A DNA stretch of 64,000 bases, from assembly GCA_003260075.1 (NCBI GenBank), contig QLIY01000121.1:2525-66524 (forward strand). The letters run 5' to 3'. The notes under the pieces are model-generated. The model was not told the origin of the DNA. It saw only the letters and a program-made list of their open reading frames with translations, and did not search any database. The first letter of the stretch is position 1; each line of letters begins with the position of its first letter. Shown here one piece after another: positions 1-11,948 of the stretch. The stretch is from Phallusia mammillata (lineage: Eukaryota; Chordata; Ascidiacea; Phlebobranchia; Ascidiidae). The translations under genes were made by a program, and so were the position numbers.

Positions 1-150
1 TCTGGGCGCCGTGAAACGTGGTGGTGTTGGTATTGGTGGTGGGTTGCCACGCGTGCCCGGTGTAACGTTGTGTTTTTATATTGTTTTAAATAAAGTCTGC
101 GCCCATAAGCTAAACCAGTGTGCGGGAGTAATTAGCTTCAGTGGTGACCC
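1..150 (+). repeat. possible LTR 3' end fragment plus primer-binding-like site
   Basis: An AATAAA polyadenylation signal sits near position 90. It is followed by a segment ending TTCA and then GTGGTGACCCG, which resembles the end of a long terminal repeat followed by a primer-binding site. No gag or pol reading frame follows within the window, so this would be a solo or truncated LTR. The match is by look only, and the left boundary lies outside the window. Confidence 0.25.
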
Positions 151-620
151 GTTATTGCAGGGTTCTGGACCGGTTGCGAATTAAGTAAGCAGGCTTGTTG
201 CATAAGATCGATTTTTCAGGCCTGCCGAAATAATTCAGTAACACAATAACATATAATGTTAGCTTTTGCGCAGTTTTAAAGATTATGGATAATTGCACAG
301 AAAATAATTTTTTTGCCCTGGAAGCGACGATGTGACTTTTACAGCTGAATTTTTTGAAAATTTTACATTAGAATTGAGTTCTTTTGCTAGTTTTATTGAA
401 TTTCAAATGCTAATACCTTACCCTGGCCCTAATAGCCCTAACCGTGAGCATTTATAGAAATATATCGTTTTGAATGGGTAAAATGTTCCTATCGAAAGCA
501 GCGTCATATGTCCTTACAGTTTACATAACACTCCTATTATGAGAAATAAGGTGTCTTTGAAAAGGTACGAAAGGTACAGTATAATTTAACAACAGAAATG
601 AGTTTGCTCGTGTTGTGTGG

Positions 621-720
621 CAGTGGTTACTAAACTTCTTTGACGCGACCCAAATAATTCTAAAATTAAATTCTGTGATTTCAGGTGAACCAGGAATTAA
701 ATTTAGTTTCATAAAAGTTA
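621..720. mobile_element. left end of an hAT-like miniature element
   Basis: The sequence CAGTGGTTACTAAACTTC followed by GACGCGACCC resembles, in inverse complement, the right end of the element at 10824-11689 (GGGTCGCTTC...GGACCACTG). Only one end is recognisable. It lies downstream of the last astacin exon I could place, in the direction of that gene's transcription. Confidence 0.4.
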
Positions 721-826
721 CTGTACCACTTTCGGCCGAAATGATTTCGAGCGGGTACTAAATGCATTAAGCCAAACATCATGTGAAGTTACAGGTTAAA
801 ACAAGCTGTTGTTAAATTATTCTTAC

Positions 827-2137
827 GCAACAGTTAAAAATAAAGGCTGCAAAGCAAAGTAAAAAGTATGTAACAACCTTATACAAAACACCCAACTTTA
901 CACAACTCAGGATAACACTGTCATATCGTACCTGAACGAACATTATCCCAAACTATTTTTACGTAATCGTCCCGGTCGGATCGACTTTGTTCATGCCAAA
1001 ATCCAAGTGCATGCAAACATTCATGAAGCACTGTTCCCACACTGCCACATCCCAAGCCTATCGAAATCTAACAGAAAAATCCGGTATTACCAGTAAAATC
1101 CTGAAAGCATTTCAATCACCTCGATTATAATAGAAACACCACATCATATTATGTATATTTGTTATTTAGGCTACTGTACCTGCTGGACACCACCAGTTCT
1201 TCCGATGTAAGAGTAACAACCACGTCCATTGATAAACTCAATAATGTCAGTATCACCAGAAACAGCTGGTTCGAATTTGAAACAAGTTAAAGCATTTATC
1301 ACCGACAAAGCTTTGTTGATCACCAATTTTCTACCTGTTAGCTTTTCTAGTGAAAAATAAATTAAAACAATTCTGTGTGCGTTTAGATTTCTTTAATAAA
1401 AGTGTTACCTAGATTTGACGAATAGTAAAACGGGACCCTGTAGAAGTCTTCTTGTTTTTGATTTGTCCATCTCGGTTTCACAGAACCAGCTCTTGAAGTA
1501 AGACCAGTAATTTGCTCCTGCACCCAGTTTTCTGTTTCAGCTGCACAACATTTTGTCAAACAATTACTTTTTTCGCAGTAAAGGCAAAACATGTCACACA
1601 TGCAACCAGATTTTTTTAAAGCGGAAAATCCCTATTAAGACGTAAGAAGAATGTAAAGTAACTTGCGTAAACCTACTTGTAAGGACAACATCGTCCATAA
1701 GGTCATTACATTTCCACAGACAATTGATCGAATCAAATTCAGGGCGACCAAACTGACAGGTATTTTCTGGAGGATCTTCCTCTTTTATAGGACACATTTG
1801 CTGACGTTTTCCTAAAAACCATGTCAGAAAAAACGGAAACTGTTAAGCTTATGTAAAATTAGGTTGTGCGCGCGCTTGTAAAACAGCTGGCTTGAAATTG
1901 TTCATGTCGCGTTTTCTTGAAAGCAAAAAATCAGCAAGAAAAACATGCAATCTTTGTGCAATTAGTTTTAGTTAAGATTCAATAAAGCAAAGTTGTCTTT
2001 AAATGATTCACCAATAATTAACAAAAAACTAACATTTTGCCACAAGTTGTAAAAATGGGACAAATACTTTTTGAAACAAATATATACTTACCCGCAGCCA
2101 TTGAGGTCATCAACACAATTAATCCAAGAATTGACAT
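827..2137 (-). CDS. astacin-family zinc metalloprotease, 5' part (3' end not found in window)
   Basis: Secreted M12A metalloprotease. Exons on the minus strand: 2137-2092, 1811-1677, 1540-1409, 1346-1180, 1067-932, and a possible 20-bp exon 846-827. All junctions are GT/AG and phases agree (1,1,1,0,1). The start gives a hydrophobic signal peptide ([16 protein letters not shown]). A cysteine-containing propeptide follows, then the mature start (RW...VPFYYSS), the [13 protein letters not shown] motif, and the zinc site [19 protein letters not shown], which matches HExxHxxGxxH with the usual SRxDRD. The catalytic Glu and three His ligands are present. The Met-turn, the Tyr ligand and any C-terminal CUB/EGF/ShK domains are not visible, so the gene is incomplete here. 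The first five exons are secure. The 20-bp exon is weak because its residues (AFIFNCC) only loosely fit the family. Confidence 0.88.
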
Positions 2138-2604
2138 TGTTTTTGTAGTTGTTGAAAACACTCTTTGCAAATCCTTGCATTTGCAGTTTACGAACAGTTG
2201 TGTGAATTGAGTTTTGGCATTTTATTCATGATGACCCAGCCGGATATTGATTCAAATTGATGCATAAATGCAACGGATGTTGCCCATGATATTAGCTTAA
2301 AACTTTACTTTATTTATCACTCCATGAACTAGCATAGCAACAGGATGCTTGTTTGCTATATTTTTAATATTTTTCTCGATTCCATATGGGTCTTCTGTAT
2401 TTAAGTTTGAAGTACTTGAACAATGTGTGTCATATTCACATTACATTCGTGTTTTAGTTATTTTGGATGATTGCGTTTAAAATGTATTCTAGCATAAGCC
2501 CATTCAAGCACTGAACGACGCCATCACACTCCCTATATATAAACACTATTAGCAGCCAAAAATGGCATTTTAAACATTCAATAAACTGAAATTAGTAGTT
2601 TACC
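2138..2604. other. intergenic, no feature recognised
   Basis: AT-rich sequence between the astacin start and a miniature transposon. It should hold the astacin promoter (transcription to the left). I see no clear TATA box or conserved site. Confidence 0.4.
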
Positions 2605-2612
2605 ATCACAAC

Positions 2613-4085
2613 CAGTGGTGGGATTCAAAATTTTTGTCAACCAGTTCTATAGCTTTTATACTTTTTAGCCGGTTCTGTTGCAAAAAGTCCATTGACAGTA
2701 ACCAGTAATGCTAACCGGTTCGCTGATCTCATAAAATTTAGTGAGACGGACTCGATGACATATATGGTCCCTTCGCCATCCACCAGTTGCTTGCCTATTA
2801 CACTTGGCAACAACAAAATATTTTTTTACTGGTGTCTGTAATGTTTTAATTGATTTTGATTAATTCTAGTGCCCTGATTTCAAAAATGCAATCGGTTTAT
2901 CTATATCACATCTAGTTTTCCTGTTATGGTACATCCACATTTGAAAAACAATCTATATGTATACACTATAGTGAAACTGGTTTCGAGTATTTTATTTGGA
3001 ATTAACGTTATTGCAAGAACAAAATTTCGAATTTAATTTTAAATGTAACAGGTGGACACTCCTAACAAACAAAATTCAACACAAAAAAACAACAAAATGT
3101 TTCAAATTTGTAAGTTATCAGGTATAGGCCTACACATGTACTTTGGTAACTTTAGGAACAAGGTGGCAGCAATATCGTCCTGTTTAACTGACCAACAGCA
3201 GTTAGCCAGGACCACATTATTCCCTCTTCCCTGACACGTTTCGTTTTACTGATATCCTGTTGGGACCTTTCAGCTTAATTCTTATCATTTATATCCCCTA
3301 CGTTTTAAGGGAAGTGTAGCTTTATACTCATTTTCGTACTGAATTTTTCAGACCGCTTAATAACTTAGTTATGTACTCTTTCTAATAATTTCAGTCCCTT
3401 TCTACTGTTTTTGTCCATTACTGCAATATTCCAGTCAACATTAGGTGAGTGGAGTCTATTGCTTGTCCTAAAGCCACATCGAAGTGTGCAAGATATGCAC
3501 ATTTGATACAGATCTTTTTTTTTTCTTTTTAGTTGTGTTGTATGGGTATTCACCAGTAATGTAGCATAAAACATCTTGGTAATTCATGCAACACCTTATA
3601 GATGACCTAGCCACTATTAATTTTGGTTTTACCACCTTGTTTTACTAGTCTGAAAATCACTCCATAAAACACATATAGTTTAAAGTTACCGCTAGCCTGC
3701 ACCAACCATTTTAGACAGAGCATAGGCATAGAATGCATATTCATGCTATGAAACTGACTGCACTGTAGGAAATGGATGTGTATAATGTAACAAAACTTTA
3801 ACAAACACATAAAAGCATGATTTTAAAGTCATTGAATCAATATGGTCATAAAATTTGATTTTGTAAATAACTTAAAAAGTTGATCTGATTGAAGAAAACC
3901 GTAATGATTTTTGAAATCAGCACCCCAAGATTAGTCAATATCAGTTTTAACATTAAAGACACCAAAAATTGTGTTGGCCAGTGTTATCTTTCATTTGCAT
4001 GCAATAACCGCGTACGCTACTGAAAATAAAATATGATGATGATGGTTCTATAGAACCAGTGCGAACCGGCTGAATCCCACCACTG
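2613..4085. mobile_element. hAT-type non-autonomous element, 1.47 kb, CAGTGGTGGGATTCA ends
   Basis: It has perfect 15-bp terminal inverted repeats (CAGTGGTGGGATTCA / TGAATCCCACCACTG) and an exact 8-bp target duplication ATCACAAC at 2605-2612 and 4086-4093. The subterminal sequence is rich in CCGGTT. There is no transposase reading frame, so it is non-autonomous. A short relative lies at 38646-38825. Confidence 0.9.
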
Positions 4086-4363
4086 ATCACAACTATACAA
4101 CGAGCTGTGAAAGTGAAAAAGGAAAACAATGCAATGAAAAACTGACTTATTAGGATGAGAAACCGTTATTAAAACATAACCTTGAAATGATTGTTTACAA
4201 TTTTACTTATTTTATCGTATTGCAAGCTGCATGCGTTGATCCCTATACTTACTATTTACAAAACACAAACGTTTTATCACGTGTGAACATTGTTATAGTT
4301 AAGTTGTACATTTTAACTTCCATTTTAAGGCAACAGAAATAATGATTTGGGTAGAAAATAGGA

Positions 4364-4434
4364 GTGTTTGGTTTGTGGGAATAAATTGTGTTTGGTTTGT
4401 GGGAATAAATTGTGTTTGGTTTGTGGGAATAAAA
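4364..4434 (+). repeat. three tandem copies of a 24-bp unit
   Basis: The unit GTGTTTGGTTTGTGGGAATA plus AATT occurs three times in a row, the last copy ending in AAA. Because 24 is a multiple of three, an open frame passes through it on the minus strand, but nothing else suggests coding. It lies about 235 bp upstream of the pentraxin start codon. Confidence 0.8.
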
Positions 4435-4668
4435 CTAAAAATAAAAGTTTTTTGACGTTCCCGAGAGAGAACTGATTTTTTTTCTCTGTAGTGGAAAAGA
4501 CTTGTTTTAAAGGCTCGTGTGATAAAATAAGACACAGCAGTTACAGTGCACGATCAGAGCAAACATCATTTTTACAATAACTGGAAGGCAAATAACAAGC
4601 ATTGTTTTAACCTAATTTTAAATTGTTTGTGCAGAAAGTTTTGATTGCCTAAAGATCAACGGAAGAAT

Positions 4669-7071
4669 ATGTTTATGTTTATTGTTTATTTCTGTTTAAT
4701 GTCAATTGCTCGGAGCCAAAGAGAATGTCCACCTTCTGACTCAAAAGTCCAGATCTGTGCTCCAATAGGGTCCTTTCCGGATAGCTTGAACCTTGGATGT
4801 AAGTTGTAATAACCAGATTCATATCGAAATCGTGTTTTTTATCGACTATAATACTGACAAGTGAAGACCTATTTTGGTTTTACAGAATTTTTGTTTGGAC
4901 TAAAATTGGCTTTGTGCGATCAATCTATAAATTACTAAACATTTATTCGTGGTAACGTCTACGAACTGCTGGCATCGATTGTATATTTGGTTGATATTCT
5001 GACATATAAATGATTTACAACATGGAATATCGTACCAAAAATGTTTCGTGGATACGTGCTTATATTATAGCCTACCGCTTAGTTTCAATATGTAGGCTAA
5101 TCGTTAACACAAAAGTTTTAGTTATACTTTCGGTGGCAATAATTTGAATTCATGATAGAAATTTGTTTATGTGCGATTCCGAAAAAAACAAACAATATGT
5201 ATTTGTATACTGTGTTGACAAAAAGATGACTTTCCAGCCAAGACTGCAGATGCAGCATCTTTAAAAAAAGTGGTTGGAAAAATTGATTCAAGGCTTACTA
5301 TCGTGGAGCAACGTATTACAACCGGAAACATCGGCACATCGCACAGTAAGAAAACTGTATATGACATGTTATCTTTATGGTGGGTTTATTTTAAGTTCTT
5401 TTTTGATTGTCGTTGTAACAGGTTGTCCACTAAGTCGCTACCTACTGCCGAGGCGTGATCAGAACCAGGATTTTGTGCGATACCGTCCTTACTTTCCTAA
5501 ACTTTTGACAGCAACCGCATGTGGCTGGGTGAACGTCACTGATACAAGGCACGATTATTCCATAATGAGCTACGCGACTTCGTCCCATGCCAACGAATTC
5601 TTGCTGTTTTATCGCGTTCACACATCCGCTCTGTCACTTCACGTTGGAGATCAAGCAGTCGACCTGTTTGTGACGATACCGCAATCAACTATGGTAAAAA
5701 CCTTATGTTTGGAAATCATAAAAAAATCAGTTTCAACAGAAGAAAGGTGTGCCAACTGCCAACAACTAATAAGTAATAATATTTGAACTTGAGTTAACTT
5801 GACATTTTCTGCGTTCAAATATAGTTTAGTCGTCAACCTTACTCCACATGCAGTTATAGCCTGTTTGTGTTGACTTATAAGTGCGTGACTAAAAACAAAT
5901 GCAAAACAAATTTTGCTACAAATAATTTCTCGGCAAATCAGTAATTTTAGTAAATCCTTCGGGACTTTTTAATAAATTCGAAATCAGCAGCAAAAGCTTG
6001 AGAAATCCTAAGAGACAAACATATGTTGAAACTGTTTTTGAGCGCGACATACCGCAAAACCACAGGGAGTTTTCTTTACTTGTTTTTGTCGTCAAAAGTT
6101 TCTCATGACCTTTAATTCCCACATGTGTTCTTACTCCAAGAAGTTTCACAAAATGATAAACAGTATATACGTTCGTGTATTTTGAATTGGCTAAGCCATG
6201 TCCACGTGACTCTGAATCATTGCGTGATTTAAATATGTTTTAGCTAATAGTAAAACTGGTACTTTTTTCGTGAAACAAAATTACGGCAGCATTAGTTGTT
6301 TAAAATGTAGACCTATTTTATTTAAGCTTATATGTCAAAGCCTATAGCGTCTCGGAGCACCACAAATTAAAATCTTTACGTTACCTCCGCAATTCTTTTA
6401 AATTACAGACACACGTCCCCCCCCCCTCAAAGCCTATAGCGTCTCGGAGCACCACAAATTAAAATCTTTACGTTTCCTCCGCAATTCTTTTAAATTACAG
6501 ACACACGTTTGTGTCCCCCCCCCCATGACGTCATATAGCATTGCCCAACCTTGGGTTTACTGGTTGTGACAACGTTTGTGCATGGTTCGATTCACGATCC
6601 AACCAACTTGGTGTGTATATTAATGGCGTCGAAACATCTGCTGGCTACCCTGGTCGTCCTATTGCTGGTGGTGGATCATTAATACTCGGACAGGATCAGG
6701 ACAGAGTTAATCAAGAAGGGTTGGATCCTAACCAGTCCATGAGGTATTGGTTTAACTCTAAACGTCAAGCACATTCCTTTTAGTGCGATTGTGTCGCTAT
6801 GTTTTCTTTCCCCAAACGAAATAAACAAACTCAACTTAAAGCCGTTGCTAAACCTATGTGCAACTGTGTTGAGCTGAGTTTGTTTCGCTTTTCAAACGGA
6901 AATACAGAGATACAATTGCACTAGTAGAATATAAAAAAAAAACTTGACAAACTCATGAACCGTAAGGCACTTATATCGTTCGAATTAAGCACTGCATAAT
7001 GAAATTATGCACTTAACCCCTTACAATATTAAAATTGTTTATGAAGTAATAAAGGCAAATTTTATGTTATT

Positions 7072-7157
<86 letters not shown>

Positions 7158-7878
7158 ACCGATATTTTCATTTCGTTCTGGTCTGACCGAAATAAATTTA
7201 TAACGGTATTTCGGTCTTAACAAAAGAACATTTCTTTGTTGTCTTTACAACGATTAAGTGAAAAAAGAAAGAAAGTTGCAACACACAAGAATTATTGTCG
7301 GTAGTTGTTATGTCACATAACATTTGTCAATGATGGTCAAACGGATGTAGATTGCAGGGGCTAATTTTTTATCATAGCTTAACGGCGCGAAATTGTTATC
7401 AATTGTTTCATGTCAAATGTCCAGAACGAAATACCGGAAAAAAATACCGGTATTTCGTTCCGTTCCGGTATTTTGAATATTTTTTATTTCGGTATTTCGT
7501 TCCGGTATCTGAGCCAAAAATTATTTATTTCGTTCCGGTATAACGTTCCGTTCCGTACCGGTATGAAACACTGTTTAGAACCAAAATATAGTCCAATAGA
7601 ACATTAAATATCTGGCGCTATTATGACTTTTGTCTTTCTCAAAAATGCATATTTTTACCCAAATGCAGTTAAACTATATACGGTTTATAAAAAATAATTG
7701 TAGTGGGTCAGTGGACAATTTCATGATTTGGCCGAGGAAACTAACAGCGGATGAAGTGGGCAAAATGCTGAGTCTTTGCCAGTGTCCATCTGATTTCATC
7801 TTGGCTATGACTTTGGAAAAAGTGGAGTTTTGGGGTCAGTCAACCTATGAAGTACAATCTGTATGCCCGACTATTTGA
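4669..7878 (+). CDS. secreted pentraxin-domain protein
   Basis: Plus-strand exons: 4669-4798, 5238-5345, 5422-5693, about 6539-6743, and 7704-7878. The start codon opens a signal peptide (MFMFIVYFCLMSIARSQ). A short, possibly coiled-coil linker (KKVVGKIDSRLTIVEQRI) follows, then the pentraxin fold: CGWVNVTD...SIMSYATSSHANEFLLF, then VCAWFDSRSNQLGVYINGVE, then the calcium-site hallmark GGSLILGQDQD, and a C-terminal part with NFMIWPRKLTADEV. About 297 residues in all. Pentraxins are extracellular calcium-binding pattern-recognition lectins, and that role is inferred from the family. The join between exons 3 and 4 does not keep frame with the only AG available (exon 3 ends phase 0, exon 4 needs phase 1). 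A short duplicated block lies just before exon 4, so a small exon, a sequence error or a disabling change is possible. Confidence 0.82.
6335..6524 (+). repeat. 92-bp tandem duplication with C10 runs, upstream of pentraxin exon 4
   Basis: The block 6335-6416 recurs at 6427-6508 with one or two changes. The two copies are separated by C10 (6417-6426), and the second is followed by another C10 (6515-6524). The duplication lies in the intron immediately before the pentraxin exon whose splice phase fails. Confidence 0.85.
7073..7156 (+). repeat. 84-base poly(C) tract
   Basis: An uninterrupted run of 84 cytosines inside the last pentraxin intron (transcribed strand sense C). The flanks are AT-rich. 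The sequence just to the right begins a region of CCGGTATTTCG motifs belonging to the element ending near 7573. Confidence 0.95.
7157..7573. mobile_element. right part of a miniature element rich in CCGGTATTTCG
   Basis: Dense copies of TTCCGGTATTTCG-like motifs in both orientations end in GTACCGGTATGAAACACTG, a form typical of hAT-like right ends (CACTG). The matching left end, expected to start CAGTGTTTCATACCGG, is absent. The poly(C) tract stands where it might have been. Intronic in the pentraxin gene. Confidence 0.45.
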
Positions 7879-8952
7879 AATGCATTTTTACGTGTTGGTT
7901 CCATGCTTTACGTGTTTTTCTCTCTATTTTGCCATGTATAGCCCACCTGTAATAAATTGCATGTTTTCGCGCAATGGTTTATTGCCTATACTATGTGCAA
8001 AATACCAACAATTGGCTAAAACAAACGTAACAAAATCAGCCATGCAAGTTAGTTCTTGAAAGTAAGTAAAATTAAATGAGCTAGTTTTGTAGTGGTAATA
8101 TTTTTGTCAAAAGAGAGACAATTTTGGATATTTGTTAGCTCGTTCTTTGTAAGATGTAGGGTATTTAACCTATAACTTCAAAAATGCGTTGAGCATGGAA
8201 AGTGTTGTTAAAGAAAATTGCCAAAGAACCGTGTCAAAAAGACTCATGCGTGGGAGACAATAGAAAAAAAATACAAGGAAGGCCTTAGACCAGGGGCGTG
8301 CAACATACGGCCAGCGGCCCACAGTCCAGGCCGCCAAGCTATTGAGTGTGGCCCCCACCAACACACCGATTAAGATAAAAAATGCAATTTTTGAATACGC
8401 TTAGGTGCGAATAGGCTTACGAGAACTTTTTTGTGAACAAGTAGGTCAACTTGAAATCATTGCTAGTTTTTTTTAATTTGGTGCCAAATATAACGGGGAA
8501 ATTTGTAGCTAATGCTGAACATGCATTCCATACAATAAGTTGCATATTTATTAAAGTTCTTTGTTCAACTGGTGCAAAGTTATACAAATTAGTCGTTTTT
8601 TATACATATAACATACAAGAGACTCCAATGAAACAAAGTTTAACAGAGTTGTACATTCATATAAAGGACTTTTCTAATGTGATGCTGTATGGCCTGAAAC
8701 AAGTTAGAAATCAGCATTAATACTATTGGAAAATGAAGTCAGAGTGATCTATACATTTTTAATGTTCCTACAATTTCTGAGGGTTTAACAGTTCCCAACA
8801 AACAAATTCATACATTTGGTATGTCTAAACTCGACGCAAACAACTGCTGCCAACAAATTAATTCAGATTTTTTCTGAAGAACAGACAAACAGTCCAAAAA
8901 ATACTTTATATTGAACAGTTAACCGGCCTCATGTTTGTATATCACTTTACAG
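7879..8952. other. pentraxin 3' flank and intergenic sequence
   Basis: Apart from the polyadenylation signal, the only recognisable item is 8285-8395. This is a fragment (GGGGCGTGCAACATACGGCC onward) of the same family as the element at 13600-14052, with no right end. The rest is AT-rich with no supported gene. Confidence 0.5.
7951..7956 (+). promoter_or_regulatory. likely polyadenylation signal of the pentraxin gene
   Basis: AATAAA 73 bp after the stop codon at 7878, with no closer candidate. Confidence 0.5.
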
Positions 8953-9424
8953 CAGGGGTTCCCAACCTGTGGTACGCGTGCCACTAGTGGTACGCGAAGG
9001 GGTTTCGGGTGGTACGCGAGTAGCTTCTGTTTTGTTCACAAAAACCTCGATTTGCAACTTTATATTTTGTTTATCTGGTTTTGTTTACAAAAAAACATTC
9101 CCCCGGCCTATTGTCATTGTTACGTAACTATTCCTGTTGTTTCGTATCATTACGATCTTCAAAATACAGGTCATGTCAATTCTTAACAAAAAGCATAGTT
9201 GCTATATGAAAAGCCGAACACCGCTGTGGCACAGTGGGCGGTAATTATGTCAAATGATTGCTCTTGATAGATATCATCTACTGTTTTGTAGCTTAAGCTA
9301 GTGTTGAATAAAATATGATTCGAACAAATTAGTTGTTCTGTAAGAAGTGGTGCTCTATGGTGGTACGCGTGGCAGTGCAGAGCGTCCAAGTGGTACGGGA
9401 TCGTAAAAAGGTTGGGAACCCCTG
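8953..9424. mobile_element. hAT-type miniature element, 472 bp, CAGGGGTTCCCAACCT ends
   Basis: Terminal inverted repeats CAGGGGTTCCCAACCT / AGGTTGGGAACCCCTG are flanked by a perfect 8-bp duplication CTTTACAG (8945-8952 and 9425-9432). Subterminal GTGGTACGCG motifs are repeated at both ends. No coding capacity. Confidence 0.92.
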
Positions 9425-9596
9425 CTTTACAGTAACCGCACCATATCGTTTTTGCGCAAAGTTAAAAACCTTGAATGCGATTTAAACCATGTAATGTTAC
9501 GCCTTTGCGAATCGAAAACGTGACGTCACAAAATGCGCATCAACAATACGATTCGATTCGCTCATGCAAAAAGAAAACAACAACAGAACCGTAAAC

Positions 9597-10615
9597 ATGG
9601 GCGCCAGCACATAGGAGCATGAGAGGGCACTTGACCCCTTGGAATTTCAAAATATCCCAAAATTACAACATTTTCTCGAAAAACTTGTTGACTGAAAAAG
9701 GATAATGCTCTAAGAAGGGAAGTTGATACAGTCAAAGCAAATGTTTAAACAAACGCCTTTAACGATGCCTGCTTTGTTTATACCAGGGGTGCACAACCTT
9801 TTTGGAAAGACGGCCGCATCGCAGATCTTTATTTCACCAACGGCCGCCAATTACCTGCTTGTTTTTTTTTTTAAATTTATTATGTGAAGATAGGGCCTGT
9901 CCCACATACATAAACCATCTAATGGCGTCCAAAAAGCCCTGAACTTGATCCACAAATTGAGCTAAACAGTCTGACGACCAGTCTGAGCTGTTTATGCGTC
10001 ATAATCTATATTGTGACGCAAAAAGGTGACTGTTTATTTGCATTGTTTGCATACAATAGGCGTATGTAAAGTGTGATGCACGGGGTTTCTAGGCTGGTAA
10101 TGTCTTTTTCAGTCTTACAAAATCTATTTAGTGCAGTTTGAAAGTCAAAATATTTAGCAAAAGAGTTGTTTTTACGTCACGGCCGCCAGTGCATATATTT
10201 TAATAAACATGTTCACGGCCGCACAAAATCGTCTATTCGGCCGCATGCGGCCGTACGGCCGCAGGTTGTGCACCCCTGGTTTATGCCTATCTTAATTGTG
10301 TTGTTTCCATAGCCGTTTTGCTTTTTCTGCTTCTCCAACGTGCAAAATGTTATTCAGTTGCGTGACTGTGCGGGGATTTTTTTATCGTTGACGCAATTCT
10401 ACTGCAAATATTTTATGCCATGTGTACATAATTACTTGATACAGAAATATATTCCTGCCAGTGTGAATGTGTCAAAATTTGCCCCCTGGGAAAAAAATCT
10501 GCCGGCGTCCATAAGACAGACAACGCTAGTTTAGATATTCACCGACTTTTCTGTTCTGTTTTTTTTTTCATTCTTCAGATTTTTCGACAAGTGCCCCCTT
10601 TAGCCCCTGCGTGTC
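9597..10615. mobile_element. degraded CATGGGCGCC-family element, interrupted by another insertion
   Basis: The left end CATGGGCGCCAGCACATAGG and a right part with CAAGTGCCCCCTTTAGCCCC resemble the cleaner copy at 41201-41446. The element at 9784-10278 sits inside it. No target duplication can be matched for the outer element, so its edges are approximate. Confidence 0.4.
9784..10278. mobile_element. hAT-type miniature element, 495 bp, CAGGGGTGCACAACCT ends
   Basis: Terminal inverted repeats CAGGGGTGCACAACCT / AGGTTGTGCACCCCTG lie within a near-perfect 8-bp duplication (GTTTATAC at 9776-9783, GTTTATGC at 10279-10286). Subterminal CGGCCGC motifs cluster at both ends. Relatives lie at 55735-56505 and around 44246-44560. 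Confidence 0.9.
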
Positions 10616-10815
10616 GGCGGCTATTCGTTTTTGGCCGAAATTAAATCTTTTACGTACACACAATAAACGTTCTGGCATGTTAACAATTGTATGGAAGATG
10701 CTTCTGATAGGCAAAACGCGTCGTTATGATCGTGAACTTTCACATTGTAAATATCCTTAACACTGCGTTATAATTAACATCGCGTAGTAAGTTATTCGTT
10801 TATGAAGGCAGTACT
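10287..10815. other. intergenic, no gene recognised
   Basis: Apart from the right-hand remnant of the CATGGGCGCC element near 10570-10615, I see only AT-rich sequence without supported features. Confidence 0.4.
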
Positions 10816-10823
10816 ACTTAGTC

Positions 10824-11689
10824 CATCCCAACCTAGTCGCCTGAATATTCTGTTGGGTCGCCTGTTTTTGTGACAATAAATAAATTTACTCTTTGACTTT
10901 GTTTCGTAGAGTTATTCTTTCCCCAGGGCTTTAAATCTGGGTTCTTCAGCGGGGATGAGCGATGGTGACAGTTTTTAAAGTTGGGGAGCGATTTCAACTG
11001 ATCGTACACATATTTAACCTTGCAAGAACGGTGAAACATAGCTAACTTTATCTTACAAGCAGATTTTGTGCTTTTTTGTGATTTCGAGAGCAAGATTAGG
11101 CATTCAATTTGCCACATGGAAACTTTATTTAGGCTAATGTATCGGTTATACTTTTTAAATACAACGGTAACAAATTTGTTCCTTGAAATAGCGTTTCCCT
11201 AACTGCGAAGTATTTGTATCATTTAATTTGGTAAATGTAGTGTAATTTGATGTTGAATGTATAGGATTCTCCTCTACGAGTAATGCCCCATTGTTTTCAA
11301 CAAAAGAAGGGTATTGTTTGCGCATAAACCTAAAAGTATTTTGTCTATGATGTAACAAACTGCTTTAAATTGTTGCCCAAAAATAATTTTAGGACAACTT
11401 GGCGTGATAATGGCAAATTCTTTTTGTGACGTCGTATTGGCTGATAATTCTTTGAGCCAGATCTTAAGCTTGGGTTAAATCGATTTTTTTTGTCAAAAAA
11501 CGATAGTGTTTCTTTGATTTTTCAATTTTCCAAACTTGTGTAATAATTTTCGTTAAGCTTTCCTGATTTAGAGAAAATAAAATACAACCAACATAGTAAG
11601 AGTTACGCATGTCTATGGGTGGCGAGAAACCACAAAACAACATTTTGGGAAGTATTTGGGTCGCTTCAAAAAAAGGTTGGGGACCACTG
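10824..11689. mobile_element. hAT-type element, 866 bp, diverged left end
   Basis: A perfect 8-bp duplication ACTTAGTC (10816-10823 and 11690-11697) brackets it. The right end reads AGGTTGGGGACCACTG. The left end CATCCCAACCTAGTCGCC is a decayed version of the expected CAGTGGTCCCCAACCT. It has no transposase frame and looks older than its neighbours. Confidence 0.75.
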
Positions 11690-11948
11690 ACTTAGTCCAC
11701 TCTCGAGGAAAGATAAATCACGCTCTAGGTAGGAGCGCATAAGGTACACAAAGTTTAAAGGCAAAACATTTTTCGCAGCGGACAAATAACATTAAAAATG
11801 ACGCACAAGGGTCATATAACCTAAAAACTGTAACGTAGCACGGTTTAATGCGTGGAGTACGTAATAAACTACTACGTGTGACGTAATAAACTACTACGTT
11901 AACTTAACTTTTTTCGAAAATACTGCGAACATTTGGTTTCGGCTAGAA

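Noticed and set aside
4299-4535. Minus-strand frame with three PTNQTQFI repeats
   Set aside because: Created by a 24-bp tandem repeat; no other coding evidence, and it overlaps the upstream region of the pentraxin gene.
5270-5458. Plus-strand frame continuing pentraxin exon 2 through the intron
   Set aside because: Exon 2 ends at a good donor and exon 3 continues in another frame with clear pentraxin motifs, so the read-through is incidental.
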